DNA from: Roseitranquillus sp963776845
Lineage (GTDB): Bacteria > Pseudomonadota > Alphaproteobacteria > Rhodobacterales > Rhodobacteraceae
Assembly: GCA_963776845.1 (NCBI GenBank)
Contig: CAVZOJ010000001.1
Span: 1-64,000, forward strand
Reading direction: 5' to 3'
Length of the DNA stretch: 64,000 nucleotides
Each line of letters begins with the position of its first letter. The first letter of the stretch is position 1. Positions 61,216-64,000 of this stretch are shown here, piece after piece. A program made the translations under genes and the position numbers. A model generated the notes under the pieces. It had not been told where the DNA came from. It saw only the letters and a list, made by a program, of their open reading frames with translations, and made no database searches.

Positions 61216-64000
61216 ATGGCACGGCTCGAGATACGGCTCTTCGGTCATTTCGAGGCGCGCCTCGGCGGCGCCCCGGTCGAGATGCCGACGCGGCAGACGG
61301 CGCTTCTTCTCGCACTCGTGGCGCTGGAGCCGGATCGGCCGACAAGTCGCGCGGAGTCTGGCGGCCTTGCTCTGGCCCTCGCGCGAGGAGGAGCAGGCGC
61401 GAACATCGCTGCGCCAGGCGCTCTACCGGCTGCGGACCGCGCTGTCGGACGCGGAGCCGTTTCCTCTCGAGATCACGCCACGCTGGGTGCGCTTGTGCGC
61501 CGACCGCGCGGACATCGACGCGGCCGCCCTGTCCGCAGCGGAAGAGGATCCCGACGCGCTGGAACGGGTCCTGCAGCGGATGTCGGGCGCACCGCTGGAG
61601 GGCCTCGAACCTTCGGGCGACGAGCTCGAGACCCGCCTCACGACGGAACGGACGCGCCTGCGGCGCCTGCTCTCCGAGGCGCTCGCGACTCTGTCTGCCG
61701 CGCGGCTGGCGGAGAGGCGCTTTGCCGATGTCGAGGCGGCCGCCGGCCGCAGCCTCGCGCTCGACCCGTTCGACGAGGCGGCGCTGCGCAACCTGATGTC
61801 GGCGCTCGCGCACCAGGGACGGCGCAACGCCGCGCTCGACGCATATCGCCAGGCGGCCGAACGGCTGCGGACGGAGCTTGCCGTCGCACCCCAGGAGGAG
61901 ACGACGGCGCTCTGGCGGGACCTGCGCCAGAGGCCGTCGCTCCGACGAGAGGCGGAGCGGCCCGTGCCGACCGGCGATCCAGCGCCGGTGGGCCCGGCAA
62001 CGCCGGCGGACCGGCCTGCGGAACCCTCGACCGGCGGACGGCACATGCGCCACGTGGCGGTCCTGCACCTCGTTGTCCCGGCGCTTCAGACGGCGCTCAC
62101 CGATCCTGACCCGGAAGCGGCCGAGGCCGCTGTCCGGCCGACGCTGGAGAGGATCGCGACGGCGGCGACACGCGCCGGGGGCTCTCGCCTCGGGGGAGCC
62201 GGGGCGGAGCTCGCGTTCGCGTTCGGCGCGACGACCTCGCAGGAAAGCCCGGCACTCTCGGCAGCATTGCTGGCCCTCGACCTGCGGGACCTCTCGCCGT
62301 CCTGCGGCATTCACGCCGGCGACGGTCTGGCCGGGAAGGATTGGGGGCAGGGGCTGGTCGCACAGGTCGCCCGCCAGCTCGCCCTCGCCGCCGCACCCGG
62401 CGAGATCCGCCTCGGACCCGCGGCCGAGGCGGAGTGTCGCGGCGCCCTCGACCTCGCCGAGCGCGATCTCGTCGATCTGCCGGGCACGGACATGAGCCTT
62501 GCGTCCTGGAGCGTCAGTGGAGTCGGCGCCCGCGCCGGGTGGGCCGCCCGCCGCGCCCGTGGTCTCAGCCGCTTCGTCGGGCGTGCGGAAGAACTGGCCG
62601 AACTGGAGCGGAACGCCGAGCGCGCCCGCACGAGCGGCCGGGTCGTCGTGGTGATCGGCGAGCCTGGACTGGGCAAGTCGCGCCTTGTCCACGAATTCCT
62701 CGGCCGCCGCGACGGGGCACGTGTCTTCCGTGCGGATTTCTCGCAACTTGGCAGCGGAAGCGGCCTCGTCGCTCTCGGGGGCCTCGTCCGCACATGGCTG
62801 GAACTGCCTGCCGAAGCGACGGCGCGCGAGGTCCTGGCGGGCGCGAAGGAAAAACTCGGCGGCGACGGCGTGGAGCTGGTGCCCGCCGTCGCCGTCCTGC
62901 TTGGATTGGCGGACCACGCAGGCGATTGGGCGCAGAAGTCGGGCGAGCGCCGCCGCCACCTGCTGGTCGAGACGATGCGCCTCCTTCTCGCCCCCGGGTC
63001 GGAGCAGGCGCAGACGATCCTGGTCGTCGAGGACGCGCACTGGGCCGACGCCGAGAGCGCGGACATCCTCGGTCATCTCGTGGCGACCCTCGGCGCGACG
63101 CCGGTTCTGGTGATCGTCACCTGCCGGCCGGAGTTCCGCCAGGACTGGATCCGCCTGCCGCACGTCCGCGAGATCCGCCTCGAGGGGCTCGCACCCGACG
63201 CCGCCGGCGCGCTGGTCGAGGCGCTCGCCGGCGAGAGGCCGGACCTCGCTCTGCGCAAGCGCCTGTCCGAGGATGCCGGCGGCGTGCCCCTCTACATCGA
63301 GGAGGTGCTGCGCGCGCTGGAGGATGCCGGCGACCTCGGCCCTATGGGCGGCGCCGGGACCCGTGACGCTCGGAGGCCTGCACATCCCGCCGTCGATCCG
63401 GGGGGTGCTGTCGCTGCGGATCGACCGCCTCGCCGAAAGCGACCGGAGCGTGCTGCAGGCGGCCTCGATCATCGGGCCAACGGTACCGGGCGACATGCTG
63501 GCGCGGCTCACCGGCCTGTCCGACGATGCCCTCTCCGCCTCGCTCGACACCCTCGCCGAGGCGGACCTGCTCCTGCCCACAGGCGGCTTTCCCGCGCGCC
63601 GCCTGGTCTTCAAGCACGCGCTTACGCTGGAGGCCGCCTATCGGAGCATCCTGCCGTCCCGACGCCAGGCGATGCACCGCGCCATGCTCGAGCTCTGTCG
63701 CGAGGCATACGCCGACGACGCCGACGAGCATGTCGAGGAGATGGCGGACCACGCCCGCTTCGGCGGCATGTGGAGCGATGCCGCCGATCTGTGCAAGCGC
63801 GCCGCGATCCAGGCCGAGGCGCGGTCGTCCTATCATCGCGCCGCGCTGTTCTACGATCGGGCTCTGGACGCGCTGGGACGGCAGCCCCAGACCAACCGGC
63901 TGCGCCTGGAGCAGGCAGACATCCACTGCCGGATGCGCCCCGCCCTCTGGATGACCGGAGAATACGACCGGGTGGTTCAGGGTCTCGCGCGCGCCGAGCA
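61216..64000 (+). pseudogene. BTAD-domain STAND ATPase regulator (3' beyond window), frameshifted
   Basis: ATG 61216: ARLEIRLFGHFEARLGGAPVEMPTRQTALLLALVAL, a winged-helix OmpR/SARP-like start. Break near 61350; then LAALLWPSREEEQARTSLRQALYRLR and the BTAD helices (EAALRNLMSALAHQGRRNAALDAYRQAAERLRTEL in pieces). A linker with a region resembling a degenerate nucleotide-cyclase domain (AAEAAVRPTLERIATAATRAGG, CGIHAGDGLAGKDWGQG) follows. The AAA core has VVVVIGEPGLGKSRL (Walker A) and TILVVEDAHWADAESADIL (Walker B). Break near 63345; then LHIPPSIRGVLSLRIDRLAES and TPR-like helices run past the window end. Likely the regulator of the divergent ADYC unit. Confidence 0.8.

Noticed and set aside
60881..63613. 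A 910-codon open frame on the minus strand
   Set aside because: Arg/Gly/Ala-rich, no recognisable motif, and it lies antisense to the BTAD/AAA regulator, whose motifs are clear. Long antisense frames are expected in such GC-rich genes.

Overview
High-GC DNA whose gene families point to an alphaproteobacterium, most likely a Rhodobacterales-type organism. The pointers are IS91-like elements that carry a tyrosine recombinase, the MetOD1/HisKA_2 sensor operon, DUF6064, DUF6544, DUF6880, DUF411 and DUF305 proteins, and a recurring intergenic repeat around a core resembling GGACATTCGTGCC. The assignment is by eye; no rRNA or tRNA gene was seen. The window looks like an accessory region: three insertion sequences, many gene remnants, deletion scars and an unusual number of genes whose reading frame is broken by one- or two-base indels.

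Layout. 1-2009: 3' part of a D-aminoacylase-type amidohydrolase, then a CobW-type GTPase. 2232-11603: two near-identical ~2.72 kb IS91-like elements in inverted orientation around an aldo/keto reductase-TetR pair and a small cluster of unknown genes. 11808-15749: a frameshifted alpha/beta hydrolase, a MetOD1-kinase-response regulator operon and a decayed receiver domain. 16033-23194: a tightly overlapping co-directional run (CPBP protease, serine hydrolase, two alpha/beta hydrolases, MDR oxidoreductase, amidohydrolase, SnoaL-like protein). 23256-24403: remnants. 24726-26533: DUF6544 and M23 peptidase pair. 27127-40426: metal-stress island with CDF transporter, permease, MFS exporter, YHS protein, two cytochromes c, DUF411, two DUF305 proteins, SHOCT protein, OmpR-type two-component system, EF-hand protein, DUF302 and VTT membrane protein; two promoters resemble the 19-bp-spacer copper-responsive MerR (CueR/HmrR) type. 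41385-45828: ABM monooxygenase, AraC regulator, TerB/BRCT-like composite, RsgA scar, DUF6880. 46279-49464: intact glycine betaine ABC transporter with a strong terminator after the binding-protein gene. 50217-53462: DUF2252 gene with an internal amber stop and an intact IS5-family element with target duplication. 53479-59347: decayed hydantoin-utilisation locus (LuxR regulator, racemase, polyamine/opine-type permease, truncated hydantoinase A, DUF917). 59777-64000: ADYC-domain protein with a small exported LNG-motif partner, divergent from a large BTAD/STAND ATPase regulator running off the window.

How it works together. Clear functional units are osmoprotectant uptake (46279-49464), a probable copper/silver envelope-stress island (about 27-40 kb), a soluble-sensor two-component operon (12902-15061), and a coupled hydrolase operon (16033-22636) of unknown substrate. 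The hydantoin locus, two-thirds of the remnants and both IS91-like elements appear non-functional as written. Many frameshifts could be sequencing errors, but those shared by both IS91-like copies cannot easily be.
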